Shown: positions 32,143-43,818, counted from the stretch's first letter. The stretch: DNA of 64,000 nt from Diaporthe sp. PMI_573 (GCA_021399435.1 JAJTUP010000008.1:1364001-1428000); one strand, 5' to 3'. The notes: generated by a model not told the origin, from the sequence alone. A program made the numbers and translations.

Positions 32143-34772
32143 ACGTGCCCGGTGGCGAACAATAGGTCTAAGGGAAACAGCATCGTGTCACAGATAACCA
32201 AGTGACATCTGCAGTCACAAATATGGCCGAGGTCTATGGTCAGACTTCATCGAGAAAATCAAACAAACTATCGTTCGAATATTGGGACGGAAACATACAG
32301 GTGGACTGTGTGGTGGTGTGAAGTAAACGGAACGGCCTCTCAAAGGCGCCGGCGGATCAGGCTTGAAAGAGAGATGCTAATTGCCGAATTAGCAACAGCG
32401 CTCGATCGAGGAACAACTTCTCCATGTGGGAACTTGATGGTGACAATGCAGACCTTCAGATCAACTTTAGGTTCTCGCAAGGTCCCAACGTCCATGTTCG
32501 CCTTGGCACTGGCCAGACACTCGTCTGTGCTTGACCCAGAGTTCGATGGCCCTGGTCCGGTTATGCAGCGTGTTGCCCAGCCTCCTCGATATCTTCAGCC
32601 GCACCGCTTCCCCGGGGCCCAGGAAACTTTATCGTGACAGCTGCAGCTGCGACACATTGTTGGGACAAGTTTGTCTCTGATTCACCGTCCCGGCGGAACC
32701 GCCTCTTTAACCAACAAAAGTGGTCTTCTGCACTGCAATCGCAGCCGGGGACTGGAAAGTTGTGTCACGCCCATCTGTCAAAGGGGACAATTACACTGGT
32801 GTCCTCCGCGGGATCTACTAAAGCAAACCTGAATGGCGCCAAAGCGCGTCTGGCGCTCGACTTGAGGCTACGTTCTGAGGGCGTAGCGGGGATATTTCTG
32901 AACCTGTGTTGTGTCAGATCCCATCACTGTCTGTGTTGATGCATGGTGCTCGCAAAGCACAGCTCGGCAGTGTGTAAGTCCCAATCCGGTCCAGCAGGTC
33001 CAGGGTTGGGGCAGTATGCTGGTCCGGGGGATATGAAACGATCGGTACCGTGGACATGAGCAGAGTTCAGGACTTCGGGGCGACGTCGAGAATAAATTCG
33101 GGTTCGTTCTTGGGGGCTGACTAAGTTATGGGCAGTCCATCATTGGGCCAGCCTGTATTCATCTCAACTTAATACTTCATCCTCATTTGACCATAAATGC
33201 ATGGAAGCAAAGGTTCCGGAAGTCTTCCCGATCGCGCTGGCGTCTTCATCAATATAAAGGTAGTGTCAATCATGCCGAGACCTAGGCAACGAGGACTCAA
33301 TCGCTTGTGATACTTGATTAAGCTTTCATGACCTCTGACATTGCCCATGTGTTGATGGCAGTTGTGGACCCTGTTCTGACGCGTAGCCTGCAAGCCCCTG
33401 GTGCTCTTGTTACACACTTGACTGGCCTTCGCGATACTGGCACCTCAGCATTTAGTCGACCGACGTTCCCGGCTGCTTCCCCCATGTCCGGACCGAGAGA
33501 CTTGACCTCTGGGGCTCGGTTTCGGGATCCACTGTACACTGACAGTGGAGCGTGCTGTGATGCTACGCTGCACATGTCATGGGGTTCTACATAGTTTAGA
33601 ACTCTGACCTCTCAAATACATCTGTATAAGCCTACTGCCATCTCTTAAGCTTTCGCGAGTCTCCATAGAGAACACTTGAACAAGTAGCGAGGCTGACTTT
33701 GTATCGTGAAGGCTTTCTTGTCTCCCTTCTGTTGCTGGATTCGAAGCAGAACAATTTCGCCAGATAAACTCAGTGACCTTACATCGGCAAGACGCCGGGC
33801 AAAAAAAAAATCGAGAACGCCGAATCGTACACTGTCACTGATGTTACAGGTCAATGGAATTCCAGTAGGGTTATTTATTGACTCTCATCTGAGGCCTGGG
33901 ACGTTCTTGACAAAGATTCAACCATGCCAACATTTGTCTCACTATTTGAGAGGTTCGTCTGCAGAACTAACTCTAAAAATCGGAAGCCTGAGCTGCTAAA
34001 ATGCTGTTCCCAGTTGGCGTCGGAAGCTGCCGAAAGTCGGAATGTTCCGCTCACAATCTTTTACGCATGAATTGTCACTCCTGCCACTTTCTCATTTACT
34101 GCTTTTGTCGAGGTATTAAATGATATCCAAGCACGGGAGACCCGAGGGTGTGGTAGAAGATGAAAATAGGAGTGTCGCATTCTGCCCACTCCGAATGAAA
34201 TCAAGGAGGCTTGGACTATTCTTGTCAGTTGTGACTTGACGATTGAAGTAGGCAGTGTTCCGGAGAAAATTTATGGACAAGGAAGCCACGATAAGGCTCC
34301 AACGCCGCAACTCATGAGTCGCCGCATGGTGGCGCCTCTGCTTTTCATGCAGTCCTCAGGGAGCCGAGATGTGATCCACAACATGGGTTGGAAATGGGCA
34401 GCATACTATTTGCTGCTAGCAACGGGAGCAAAGCCCCCTTTTCGTCTTCGCGTCCATGACGATGACACCCTGGGCATAGAGGATCTTCCGGCGACGCAAA
34501 GCTTGGCATTGTCCCCACGGGGCTGATCTATCATCTTCGGACAAACGACTGAATTTGTGCAAGGCTGTGGATCAATGTGACATGGATCACGGGGCCCAAC
34601 GGGCGAACGCCTTTGATGAAGGACGCCGTTGTTCATGGGTAGAAGCAGACTTGCCCTGGGGTATAAGTTGACATCTTCTCGGCCTTCTCTTGACTGCATC
34701 CTCATTTTCGTCACTGCTTCCTAGCTTTCGTTCATTACTTCTTCGCTAGACTTCCGCTGTAGATAATTCACC
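32143..34772. other. Intergenic region (2.6 kb), no gene seen
   Basis: Short frames only (the longest about 130 codons, at 32236-32637), with no motif or splice partner. The right end holds the promoter of the peroxygenase gene. Confidence 0.45.
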
Positions 34773-35563
34773 ATGCCTTCGTTCAAGTCTTTATACCTCG
34801 CCACGGCAGCTGCATTAATCCCCTTCAGCGCTGCCCTGGATGAGATGACATATCCCTTCCAACTGCCAACGGATACGGACGTCCGGGCTCCCTGCCCGGC
34901 CCTCAACGCCCTCGCTAACCACGGGCTTCTGCCCCGCGATGGCAAGGGCATCACCATCGAGGTGTTGGCCGACGCAGCGTACAAGGGCTTCACCGTCGCC
35001 AGTGACGCCACGCAGGTGTTCGGTAGCCTCGCCTTCCAGACGTCGACGACTGGCAACGCATCCACATTCAACCTGGACGACCTTAAGCAGCACAGCCCAC
35101 ATGTCCTCGAGCACGACGGGTCCATGTCGAGAAACGACTCTTACTGGGGTGACAACCTCTCATTCAACGACCAGGCGTGGGCAAGGACTCTGGCGAACTG
35201 GGGAGACAACGAGGTTATCACTGTAAGTTGGAGTCATCTAGGTTAGGTCCCGGGTTTATACTAACAATGTTCGATCCTTAGTTCGCCGTAGCCGCGGCCG
35301 AGAGAAACGCACGCTTTGAATACGGTGCGGCCACAAATCCCGAGTTCGACGCCGCCTCCGCCCAGACGACATCGCTGCTGGAGTACAGTCTAATTCTATC
35401 TGTGTTTGGGGATCTGGTCGAGGGCAACGGAAACGTCACGCTCATCAAGTACCTCTTCGAGAAGGAGAGGCTGCCGATTGAGCTTGGGTGGCAGCCACCT
35501 ACGTCTAATTTGACGATCGCCGGAGCACAGGCAATGGCGGGTAAGATAGCTGTACTGCTGTAA
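34773..35563 (+). CDS. Secreted heme-thiolate peroxidase/peroxygenase (short UPO)
   Basis: Two exons, 34773-35222 and 35282-35563; intron 35223-35281 (59 nt, GTAAGT...TTAG, phase 0); 243 aa. An N-terminal signal peptide (about residues 1-21) is followed by the PCP motif (Pro40-Cys41-Pro42), whose Cys is the proximal heme-iron ligand, within APCPALNALANHG and LPRDGKG. The EHD motif (113-115, VLEHDGSMSR) should place the Mg2+ ion at a heme propionate. The C-terminal part includes NWGDNEVIT/FAVAAAERNARFE and ends ELGWQPPTSNLTI... as in the family. EHD rather than EGD, and the length of about 240 aa, indicate the short (family I) group. These enzymes use H2O2 to oxygenate or halogenate small molecules, outside the cell. 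I cannot assign the acid-base residue with certainty. Confidence 0.9.
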
Positions 35564-36199
35564 GAAGGGTTGGAGGAGTCTTTGTCTCCTTTGCCCACAA
35601 TCAAATGGCGGATACTTGTTTACAAGACATAAATCGCATAATTAATAGATATCATGATACCCGCTCAGTGATCGGAGACCTTACTTTTATTCATATGAGA
35701 GTTCTCTAACAGCAGAGGCTAGCTGTTGAATACAAACGGACGAAACGTGAAGACCCGAGAGTGAACGATTCACAGGAGTGACTATATGGGATTCGAAAGG
35801 CTTGATGGTTTGTCAAAGTTTAACACAGTTCATTGGCATCCAAGGGTCTCCCGGCAGCACGTTGAATGTGACATTAACCTTATTTATGAGTACGACCTCA
35901 AGTAGGGTCAGCATGCTTGGTTTTTCGGTGTTTCCTCAAGATTCGAAGGCTCTCTGGTCATTTGACCTGCCCCCCTCCATATGGCAATAAAAGAGACTCT
36001 GCAATAGGGTGCGGATATGACATAAGTCACATGGACCGGAAGAGCAATATCATGGATATCGTAGTATGTCACTCAAAGTCAATACAACCCCTTTCCGAAA
36101 CACGCGTGTGATATCCTGCCAAACTTCCCTGCTCACGATTGACTTTCTCGCAATCCTTTTCCGAAACGCTCAAGTGGGGAACGCAGTCTCAGAGCCTTC
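35564..36199. other. Convergent spacer, no gene seen
   Basis: It lies between the stop codons of the peroxygenase and the DUF8021 gene; AT-rich, with short frames only. Confidence 0.5.
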
Positions 36200-36988
36200 C
36201 TACATGACAGTCAAGGTGTGCACAAATCTCAGTTTCCCCCCTTCGACTCGGAATTCATGACTATCCGGGTTGCCCACGAAACTCAAAAAGACGTCCACCT
36301 CCCCGAGTTCCTCATCGATGATGTACCTCCTGTTAGTCAAGTTGATGTTATTCGGCACGCCAACATTGCAGGAATCTGTGGCCGCCCCCTTGCCGGTGTA
36401 CGAGCCGCCTTCCAATCTGGCGCAGGGCGTGCCCCACGGCACAACCACGCTCTTGTCCCTAAAGTAGTCGAGGTACGCGTCGGCAGCTGCCTGGATGGTC
36501 TTCCTCGAGTCCCGGCTGGCGGCCGCGATAGGTCCCCAGGCTTCCCGCGATGCCCAGTACAGGGTGCCCGTGGCGTTGAAGAGCCAGTCACCTTGGTCTG
36601 TCACGATTGTGTCGATCTTGGAGATGAGGGGACCCTGCGGAGTCGTGGTGGTGTTGGACAGGTACAGCTGGGTGCCGATGACATACGGGTGCGAGTTGGC
36701 GACGATCAACTCGGAATACGAGGCGCACTGAGTTGTGTCGAGCGTGGTGCGGTTGTGGTCGATCTTCAAAGCCTGGCTGAGGATTCCGCTCGAGATGGTG
36801 GCGGCCTTGAAGTTTTCTCTGTAGTCGGTGCCATTGATAAGGCTAGATATTGGGGTCAAAGACCCAGATGTCTGTGCTGCTATGTAGCTGTTGGTCACAT
36901 TCTGAAGGGTAGCACGGTCGCAGGCTGCTGAAGCAGTCTGGATTGCACCTAGGAGCAGGGCCGCAATATGGAGGTAAGACCAAGCCAT
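36200..36988 (-). CDS. Secreted DUF8021-type protein
   Basis: Single exon, 262 aa from ATG 36988 (upstream only TTG is in frame). Signal peptide MAWSYLHIAALLLGAIQTASA, then CDRATLQNVTNSYIAAQTSG, ENFKAATISSGILSQALKI, HNRTTLDTTQCASYSELIVA and PYVIGTQL. I recognise this order from the fungal secreted family that I believe is listed as DUF8021. It has several N-glycosylation sites (NVT, NGT, NRT, NTT, NAT, NLT) and four Cys that could form two disulfides. The central part (WGPIAAASRDSRKTIQAAAD, YLDYFRDK) suggests an NTF2-like or SnoaL-like alpha/beta fold, but that is inference. The biochemical role is unknown. It is convergent with the peroxygenase gene. Confidence 0.8.
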   Translation of the reverse strand: MAWSYLHIAALLLGAIQTASAACDRATLQNVTNSYIAAQTSGSLTPISSLINGTDYRENFKAATISSGILSQALKIDHNRTTLDTTQCASYSELIVANSHPYVIGTQLYLSNTTTTPQGPLISKIDTIVTDQGDWLFNATGTLYWASREAWGPIAAASRDSRKTIQAAADAYLDYFRDKSVVVPWGTPCARLEGGSYTGKGAATDSCNVGVPNNINLTNRRYIIDEELGEVDVFLSFVGNPDSHEFRVEGGKLRFVHTLTVM

Positions 36989-38565
36989 GATTATGATATG
37001 TAAGTCAATAATTGGACAGCTGCCAACAACTGACAATCAATATCATGAGGAACTCCTCTGATTTATACCATTGAGAGCCAAAACAACTACCGGACTGACC
37101 TTGTTCGGCAATATCCATTCTGCTATGCTATAATCAAGCCTGTCGACTACAGTGCTCGGGGAGGTTTCTGGCTAAATGAGTGCGGGCACCTTTATGTAAC
37201 CGCAATATCAATAAATTTCGTTGCTTTTATTTGGAATCGGCAGTTCTCCGCAGCCATTCATACCCTGCTCTGGCATGACGATCGTCGCGAGTTTGGAGAT
37301 GTGATGTCCCCTAATTACAGCCAACCCAGAACGTTGAATATCTGGCTAGTCCTATCGCAGATGATTATGAGACGAACGGAAAATGTTTCCTGCTCTTGTC
37401 TGAACAAGACCGCTTGCAGATTATCATTGTGTTACTGCATCGTAGATCTGGCCTCCGACCTCCGCTCTACATGCCACTTCCGATTGGCCATCTCTGGACT
37501 GCGACGCTGGTGTACTTGTCACAATTACTGTCCTGCTATCACTTTTACTCTGTCGGCCTAGCTACTCTCGGGGCAGCCTTGTCGGTAAGAAATGTGGTCA
37601 GGCCTCACGGAGCATGCAGAGCAACTCACAAGCCCAGAAGCCTCGGAGACGGGAGGATCTTCCGCAGGCCCTTGTAGTCTTTGTGTACCCATTCATGTGT
37701 CGTGAGGACCTCGACGACCCCGTGTTGAACAAAGTGCAATATCCTGCAGCAAGTATTCCATAATTTCGGATGATATCCAGGCTGGCCTGGACATTTTGTC
37801 GGCACGTCTCGTTCGTCTCTTGTTGCACCTCCTTTTCGATCATTTCTATAAATGCCTGCCACTTTTTTTAGTCAAGCTTTGACATGCCAAATATGACTTC
37901 TTCAGGTTTCTCGATCTTTCCCTCGCTATCTTGCATTTTCCCACCGCTCGAATGGGCGTAAGTCCCGGCTGGCTTCCATTATGTTGGGTTGTGTCATGGA
38001 GAGAAATGTTGGACAACTGATTCCAGAGAGAATGATTTCGTATTCGTGAGCAGGGACTTTATAATCCTGAATCCCGCGCCCGAGGATGCTGCGCACTGTA
38101 GACTCCGTTGGACATGCAAGGTTCAGTCAGACAATTTACGACACAGATGGTTGGGTAGCTGTTGGCACGTGGTGTGGAATAAGACGGGGTCGGGGAGTTT
38201 TACTATTGTACAGAGTACGCGAAAAAGAAACGAGTATTATCGAAGCTAGACAACTGAAAACTAGTAGACAGGACATCCCACTGGGGTGCGATGACGAAGA
38301 TAAATCCGTGCCTAAGGAGAGAAACATATCTGACTAGCAGGCATGTATACCATTAACTAGCCCGTCCCATAGGTAGAGTATCTACCGATCTAGGTATCTT
38401 CCCATTGGAGCTCAACTCGACCCAATGAAGATTGTTGTGTATTTAGACTATCATTCAATGTCAAAATCCTCCTCAAAATGCTTGCATCCGTTGAAGGAAT
38501 ATGCCAGGTCCGTATCGCGTTCTAGGCCCTATATGCCGTCGCTCTGGCTAGTGCTGTGTCTACAC
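36989..38565. other. Intergenic region with a possible minus-strand relic
   Basis: No intact gene. On the minus strand, 37930-37600 shows protein-like stretches in two frames: KPEEVIFGMSKLD, stop, KKWQAFIEMIEKEVQQETNE, then a switch to LHFVQHGVVEVLTTHEWVHK. This could be an eroded gene, but I cannot name it. Confidence 0.3.
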
Positions 38566-39987
38566 TCATCGAGACCTTAAGTATCTGACTGCTAGAGCCC
38601 CAGTGACAGCGAAGAAGGCCATGAACCCAAGTGATTTGAATACAGGACTTTCCCGGTAGCTTCCATCCGCAGAGTCAACGAAGCTGCGGCTAATGAGACT
38701 ACTATCAAACAAGTAATCAGTGTCGTCGTTGAAAGTGTCAGACTGCCTCAAAAGAGTCTCTTGAACAGTCATGGCCATAGAAACATCCACCGAGGTCCAG
38801 TCATCATAGTAGCCAAAATACTTTGCTCGTCTCAACATATGCTTCCGAACTGCCCTGCCACCCTCTAGTCCTAGAGCTTGGAAAATTTCGTCTGAGTCGG
38901 CGCTGATCTCCGCTTGGTCAAAACTTCGGCAGTTTATCATGTGTGCCAGTGCGATCACGGCCACTTGGTTATCGCTCAAGCCGTAATTTGGCAAGAGTCT
39001 TGACAGCAGTTTGTGCTCTTCAGCTCCGAGGAGGCTCAAAAGGGCGAAAACACGATCTCGGCGGTCCTTGCACTGGGCACCTCGGTGCCGAAGGAGGAGA
39101 CTGTAGAGGGATGAGCCCTGCTCAGGAAACATGTGCCTGTTGCGCGCCAGGATGAGAGATGCTGCCCTGTATTGCTTCGCAGTGGTATCAAATGTCTCAT
39201 TGAAGTCTTTATTTATCGCTGTGCTGGTGCCATACGCCGTTCCGGTCTTAATTGTGAACATTTCGTAGAGACGGTCTGATTCGATGGTGTTATCGCTGCA
39301 GTAATAGTGTATTTCGCGTGCGCGGAGGAACTCCTGGATGACCCAGAAGCGTGACCAGTATGGCCTGTTCAGCAGGTCGTTAAGGTGATCATCCCAAAAG
39401 AAGGAACCATCTTCGAAGGTAATAATATTCCCATTGTCAAATTCTTCCTGACTTGGAAGCAAATCCTGAAGATATTGAGATATCGGCGCTAAGCCTAGCC
39501 ACAGAGAAACTACTTGGGCGTCGGAATAGGTTCTGTCCATCAGCCCGACCTGCTCAGACTTTTCTCGATCATTCTGTTGATTGATACATATTGCGTCAAC
39601 CCAGATCCAGTCCCATCCTGGCCGTACATTTTGTCGGGCTCGTGACAAATAGTACAAACAGGACAAGAGGTTTGGCCGAACGTGGAATAGCCTCCCATTG
39701 AGGCGGATAGTCTTTGTTGGTTGTTGGTCGCCCCAGGTGTACGAAACAGCTGTATAGCGCTGGGCAGACTTCCTTGAAACGTGGCTGATCTCGAAACGCA
39801 AATCATTGTAGTCGCGGGAATAGATGGGTCTGAGAAGTCGAAACTGCTGCGGCGTGAGAGGTGAATACTGATAGTCAACCTCCCAGACCTCCTCCATCGC
39901 AGCTGGGACGAGGGGAAATACAGTTGCTATGTTTGTGGTATCGACAGGCGCGTCAGCGAACCAAAAATGGAGTGGTGAACATTGCAT
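38566..39987 (-). CDS. Heterokaryon incompatibility (HET) domain protein
   Basis: Single exon, 473 aa from ATG 39987 (a second ATG at residue 31, MEEVWEVDYQYSPL, is possible). The HET domain occupies about residues 75-220 with its three blocks: RYTAVSYTWGD, WDWIWVDAICINQQNDREKS and MDRTYSDAQVVSLWLG. A less conserved helical region follows, with FEEDGSFFWDDHLNDLLNRPYW-like text typical of the family (RPYWSRFWVIQEF). The end has a hydrophobic segment (GFMAFFAVTGALAVRYLRS) that may be a membrane anchor. HET proteins carry a TIR-like fold and mediate cell death when unlike individuals fuse. The gene is isolated between intergenic stretches, as is common for HET genes. Its partner allele or trigger is unknown. 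Confidence 0.9.
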   Translation of the reverse strand: MQCSPLHFWFADAPVDTTNIATVFPLVPAAMEEVWEVDYQYSPLTPQQFRLLRPIYSRDYNDLRFEISHVSRKSAQRYTAVSYTWGDQQPTKTIRLNGRLFHVRPNLLSCLYYLSRARQNVRPGWDWIWVDAICINQQNDREKSEQVGLMDRTYSDAQVVSLWLGLAPISQYLQDLLPSQEEFDNGNIITFEDGSFFWDDHLNDLLNRPYWSRFWVIQEFLRAREIHYYCSDNTIESDRLYEMFTIKTGTAYGTSTAINKDFNETFDTTAKQYRAASLILARNRHMFPEQGSSLYSLLLRHRGAQCKDRRDRVFALLSLLGAEEHKLLSRLLPNYGLSDNQVAVIALAHMINCRSFDQAEISADSDEIFQALGLEGGRAVRKHMLRRAKYFGYYDDWTSVDVSMAMTVQETLLRQSDTFNDDTDYLFDSSLISRSFVDSADGSYRESPVFKSLGFMAFFAVTGALAVRYLRSR

Positions 39988-40888
39988 GATCGCGGGGTTT
40001 CTCCTTATGATCAGGGGTTTCTGGAGGAGGGTTTCACTGACACATTAAGCGAGCAAGTCACAACGCTTGCTTTCCTTCCAACGCGGGTCACACAAGGGTC
40101 GGGATTTCGTGCAGTGCTTATGTCTTGGGACTCTACAATTGTTCCAACTGACACAGTGCTTAGGGGCTTTTTAGTCCGGGGCAATTGATCATTCGGCGCA
40201 CCTGCGCGTGTTGCTGAGTCGATCAGTAGTTATGCTCCGTCAGCTACAGCAGTGCACACAGCAGTTTCAGTAACTACCACACGCTTGCCGAAGTATTAGA
40301 ATCCCCGAAAGCTCTTTGAATTACACGGCATTCTTCTGGAGCTGTGCTGTTGCAACACATTATTAAATATTCAACCAACATTTGAAAGTGGTGGACTCGG
40401 GGCTCCGTTTTAATAAAACTATGACGGCGAATATACTGACGAGTGTTCCGTCAACCTGGCGCCATTTCTCGTTGGTTTGGTCCGTTGCATGACCCTCAGA
40501 TGCTTCATAAGAGCGTTTGTCAAGAACTCCCTGTCAAACACTTTGGCATGAATGGCATAAATAGGATACAAAGTTATCGAAAAATCGTACAAGTAGAAGT
40601 CAATTAGTGCTGAATGTGAACGTGAACTGTCCATACTCAAAACCCTAAGACCAAGACAGGATGTAGTAAATATGTCGAAGCTTATATGTGATTGTTTCCA
40701 TCATACTTGATCCAAAGTCAAGGATATATTCTCGTATTACTTTGCATTCACATGTGATACACTTTTAACAATAATCTCCATATTGGTTCGTCGCTGAGAC
40801 CTTCGCTGCATTGAGCTTTGCCCAGGTGACGAACGTGCTGGGATATGATCTCAAACTCCAACAGGTAGCTTCGCCATCATATATTGAC
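39988..40888. other. Intergenic region, no gene seen
   Basis: AT-rich, with short frames only, between the HET gene start and the stop of the biotin-protein ligase gene. Confidence 0.5.
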
Positions 40889-43090
40889 CTATGTCTTCCT
40901 CTTCACTAAGCCCTTCCAGAAATCAAAGCTATTCTCATCACTCTGCAGCGTCCACACACGACCCGTAACCCTCCCATCGATACCAATCTCCTGCGCCCTC
41001 AACAACCCCCAATCCCTCGTGATGCCGACTACCCTCGCCCGCACCCCGCCCTCAGCCTCGAGCGTGACCTCCTGGCCCGAGTGCAGCCACGCGCCGTAGT
41101 ACCGCTCCTCCATCTCCCTGGTGAAACCAGCCCGGACGAACTCCCGGTACAGGGTCTCGAGCCGGGTGAGGATGCGAGCGAGCAGTCTCTCGATGCGGAA
41201 GGGCGGCAGGTTATTGCGCTCGGAGAACGCAGAGAGGATGTGTTCGAGCGAGGTCGTGGGCTTCCCGTTCGTGGTGTTGATGCCGATGCCCAACACCATC
41301 TGGTAGTTGCCGTTGCTGTACGCGCAGTTGGTCAGGATGCCGCCTATCTTGACGTAGTTGGGCTTCAGACCGTTCTGGCCGCCGGTGGTGGTGCTGTACG
41401 GGTCCGCCGGGTCCTGCGCGTAGATGTCGTTGGGCCACTTCAGCTTGACGGGCAGGTCGGCGTACGGACCCTTTGGATTGCCGTCGTAGCTGCGGACCGC
41501 CTCGGCGATGGCTATGGCGGCTAGGTACTGGATGAAGACCACGGGCCTGTTGGCGCTGATGTGCGCCGGGTGGTTGATGACGGTCGAGAAGATCATGCAG
41601 CCCGGCGGGGCGATCCACACGTTGGTGCCGCGCCCGCGGCCGGCGACCTGCGTCGTCGCCGCCAGGGTGAAGCCTGTCGGCAGCTTGGAGAGGAGCTTGG
41701 GGTTCTTCTCGAGTAGTGTGTTGGTGCTGGTGACGACCTCGCCGTACATGAGGGCGTCGCCCCACTCGTAGGATTCCGTCTCGCGGCGCCGGAATTCCTG
41801 GAGCGAAGCGTAGTAGTCGTGGTGGTTGAAATATGGCGTCTCTTTGGGCTCTGGCCAGGATGTCTCGTGCGGAACGATGGTCTTGAGCACCTTGTTGTAG
41901 TCGATGAGGCCGTCTATTCCAGTCGCCCTGGCGGGGTCGTATTTGGCTGCATTGCCGGCCTTGTCGTCGACGTGAGCTGATTGTAGTGCATCACGGAGCT
42001 CGTTTACAGACCAACGCGAGTCCGGATGCTCAATGTGGAAGGAGTCGTTGCCGTCCTTGATTATTTCCTCATTATTGTCGTCTCGGGTGATGATATCACT
42101 GAAGGAGGTGACAAGGCCGCCGGCGTCTTGAGGGTCGAGGGCTGAAAGGTGAAGTTTCGACAGGGACGGCACTGATGAGCCCTCGTGACTAACTTGGAGA
42201 CCGAGCTTGGTCAAGCAGGCTTTCAGGAAATTGGTCCGGTGGTCGTCGTCCTCGGCCAAGGACTTGATCAACTCATCATAGCCCTCGATGTCTGGGTGTG
42301 GTTCGAGGTTGACGGCTGCAAATTCCGGGTGAGGTCCGGTCAGGACGACACCTCCGTTCCCAAGTTTGCGATACACCACGGCAGCCTTCCCTGCACCCCC
42401 GTCTACGTCGAGGTCGTCTTCGAAGCTAGCCAGGACCTCCACGCCCTCGTCCTTCATCTCGGCAGCATCGACAAAGACGCCGCCGCCGTTGTAGTACGAC
42501 CGGAAGGTCTCGGGCGACTCGCCTGCGCCGGCAAGGGCGTCCTTGTGAACTCTGACCCTGACCGACCTCGCGCCGCTCTCACTGGCATACTTGAAACCCT
42601 TAAAGGCGCCGCCCCTGCAGGTGCCCGGAAAGAACTTGAGCTCTCGGCTGCCGATGACCTCCATGGCCTTGTCCGGGTTGCCGACCTCGAACTCGCAGCG
42701 GGCGCAGCCGTAGTAGCCGCCGGCGCAGAAGCCGAGGTAAGCACCGCCGAGGCGACGGACAAAGTCGGCGATGATGCGGTTGCCGGGGCCATTGAGCACG
42801 CGGCAGTAGTTGAGGTCTGCACCACCAGGGATGACGAGGAGGGCTGCAGTGGGCGGCCACGGCTCCTTGAGGAGGGCGGACTCGGTCAGGGCGATGACTG
42901 CATAGTTTGGGGAGAGCAGACGGCGCAGAGTGTAGATGCACTGCCTGACCGAGGCGACGGTTGTGCCGGTACCTGAGAACTATGTCAGCTCTAAGTTTAT
43001 GGGAAGACATTATTAGGCTGGTATATGAGATCAGGATGTGGGCGGCAGACCTGTGTAGACCAGGACATTCAATTTGCGTTGTGGTGCCAT
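40889..43090 (-). CDS. BPL1: Biotin--protein ligase
   Basis: Two exons, 43090-43051 and 42972-40889; intron 43050-42973 (78 nt, GTCTGC donor, AGCTGAC branch, CTCAG acceptor); 707 aa. The first exon encodes MAPQRKLNVLVYTG and splices to TGTTVASVRQCIYTLRRLL. The N-terminal half is the glutamine-amidotransferase-like BPL_N domain (VIPGGADL, FCAGGYYGC near residue 96). The catalytic domain has TSTNTLLE, the biotinyl-AMP loop GRGRGTNVW (about 457) and KWPNDIY (about 524), then VLGIGINTTN. The C-terminal BPL_C domain ends near GRVWTLQSDENSFDFW. It attaches biotin to lysines of acetyl-CoA carboxylase and pyruvate carboxylase using ATP. Length and two-domain form match fungal Bpl1. It is divergent from COA4, with 141 bp between start codons. 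Confidence 0.95.
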
Positions 43091-43231
43091 GGTGGGTTAC
43101 GGATTGGGCGAGACAGAATGAGTGACTGGTCCGGATGTTGAGAGTGAGGTCAATCGCTGCGGCCCCTACTTGTGGCACCACCAAAATTCGAGGCACTATT
43201 TCTCAACACATCCACATACTTGAGGGTCAAG
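43091..43231. promoter_or_regulatory. Compact divergent promoter of BPL1 and COA4
   Basis: Only 141 bp separate the two divergent start codons, so both promoters and leaders must lie here or overlap the neighbouring gene. I cannot assign individual factor sites. Confidence 0.5.
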
Positions 43232-43818
43232 ATGGGCAGCAACACGTCAAAAGAGGAGCCCAAGGCGTCCGTGGAACAGCCAGTGGAGGAAGACGATGAG
43301 CCGGACGAGTGGTGAGTCAAGTTTATCTTTTCAACGAGGCCTGCTGAGGCATTTCTTCAGACGAGGGCCAAGCCGTCCACCACTCGGACTTTTGGAATCT
43401 CGCGCCTTTCAACAGACGATCTTCATCCGCGGTCCATTTCCAACTGCCGTGAAGATGCCGCTAACATCCAGCCTTGCTGCAGGGACAAGCGCATCTTCAG
43501 CACCGGCTGTGCAGGTATTTAGAACCCGCCCAGTTCGGAAGCACATCCGGCAAGTCTCGTTTGTCCGTCAAGACTGACCCGGATGAACCACTGGCAGAGG
43601 AGAATATGAAGATGACCGACTGCTACTATGAGAAGAAGGACTGGAGACAGTGCAAAGACGAAGCAAGTCTCCACCTCGTATAATCACATAGAAGAGGCCA
43701 TCCACTAACCTAAATTCACGTTGTGCTGTTGCAGATGGAGACGTTCAAACGCTGTTGGAAAGCCCACGGCAATGACCAGAGGACCTCGACACAGGATGCA
43801 GGCAAGACTGCAAAATAA
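43232..43818 (+). CDS. COA4: Cytochrome c oxidase assembly factor Coa4 (twin CX9C)
   Basis: Four small exons: 43232-43311, 43483-43514, 43598-43662 and 43735-43818; 86 aa. Introns are 171, 83 and 72 nt; the third has a GC donor (GAA/GCAAGT) and a GCAG acceptor. The spliced protein has a short acidic N-terminus ending DEPDEWDKRIFSTG, then two CX9C motifs, Cys36/Cys46 and Cys56/Cys66 (CAEENMKMTDC and CKDEMETFKRC), with the linker YYEKKDWRQ. DEWDKRI, the DWR-x-C step and the spacing match Coa4/Cmc3. That protein is oxidised by Mia40 in the intermembrane space and helps cytochrome oxidase assembly. The start MGSNTS also fits an N-myristoylation consensus, which is unusual and unproven. The fit of all four exons to the family supports the non-canonical splice. 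Confidence 0.9.

Noticed and set aside
42185..42976. 263-codon plus-strand frame
   Set aside because: Antisense to the biotin-protein ligase N-terminal domain.
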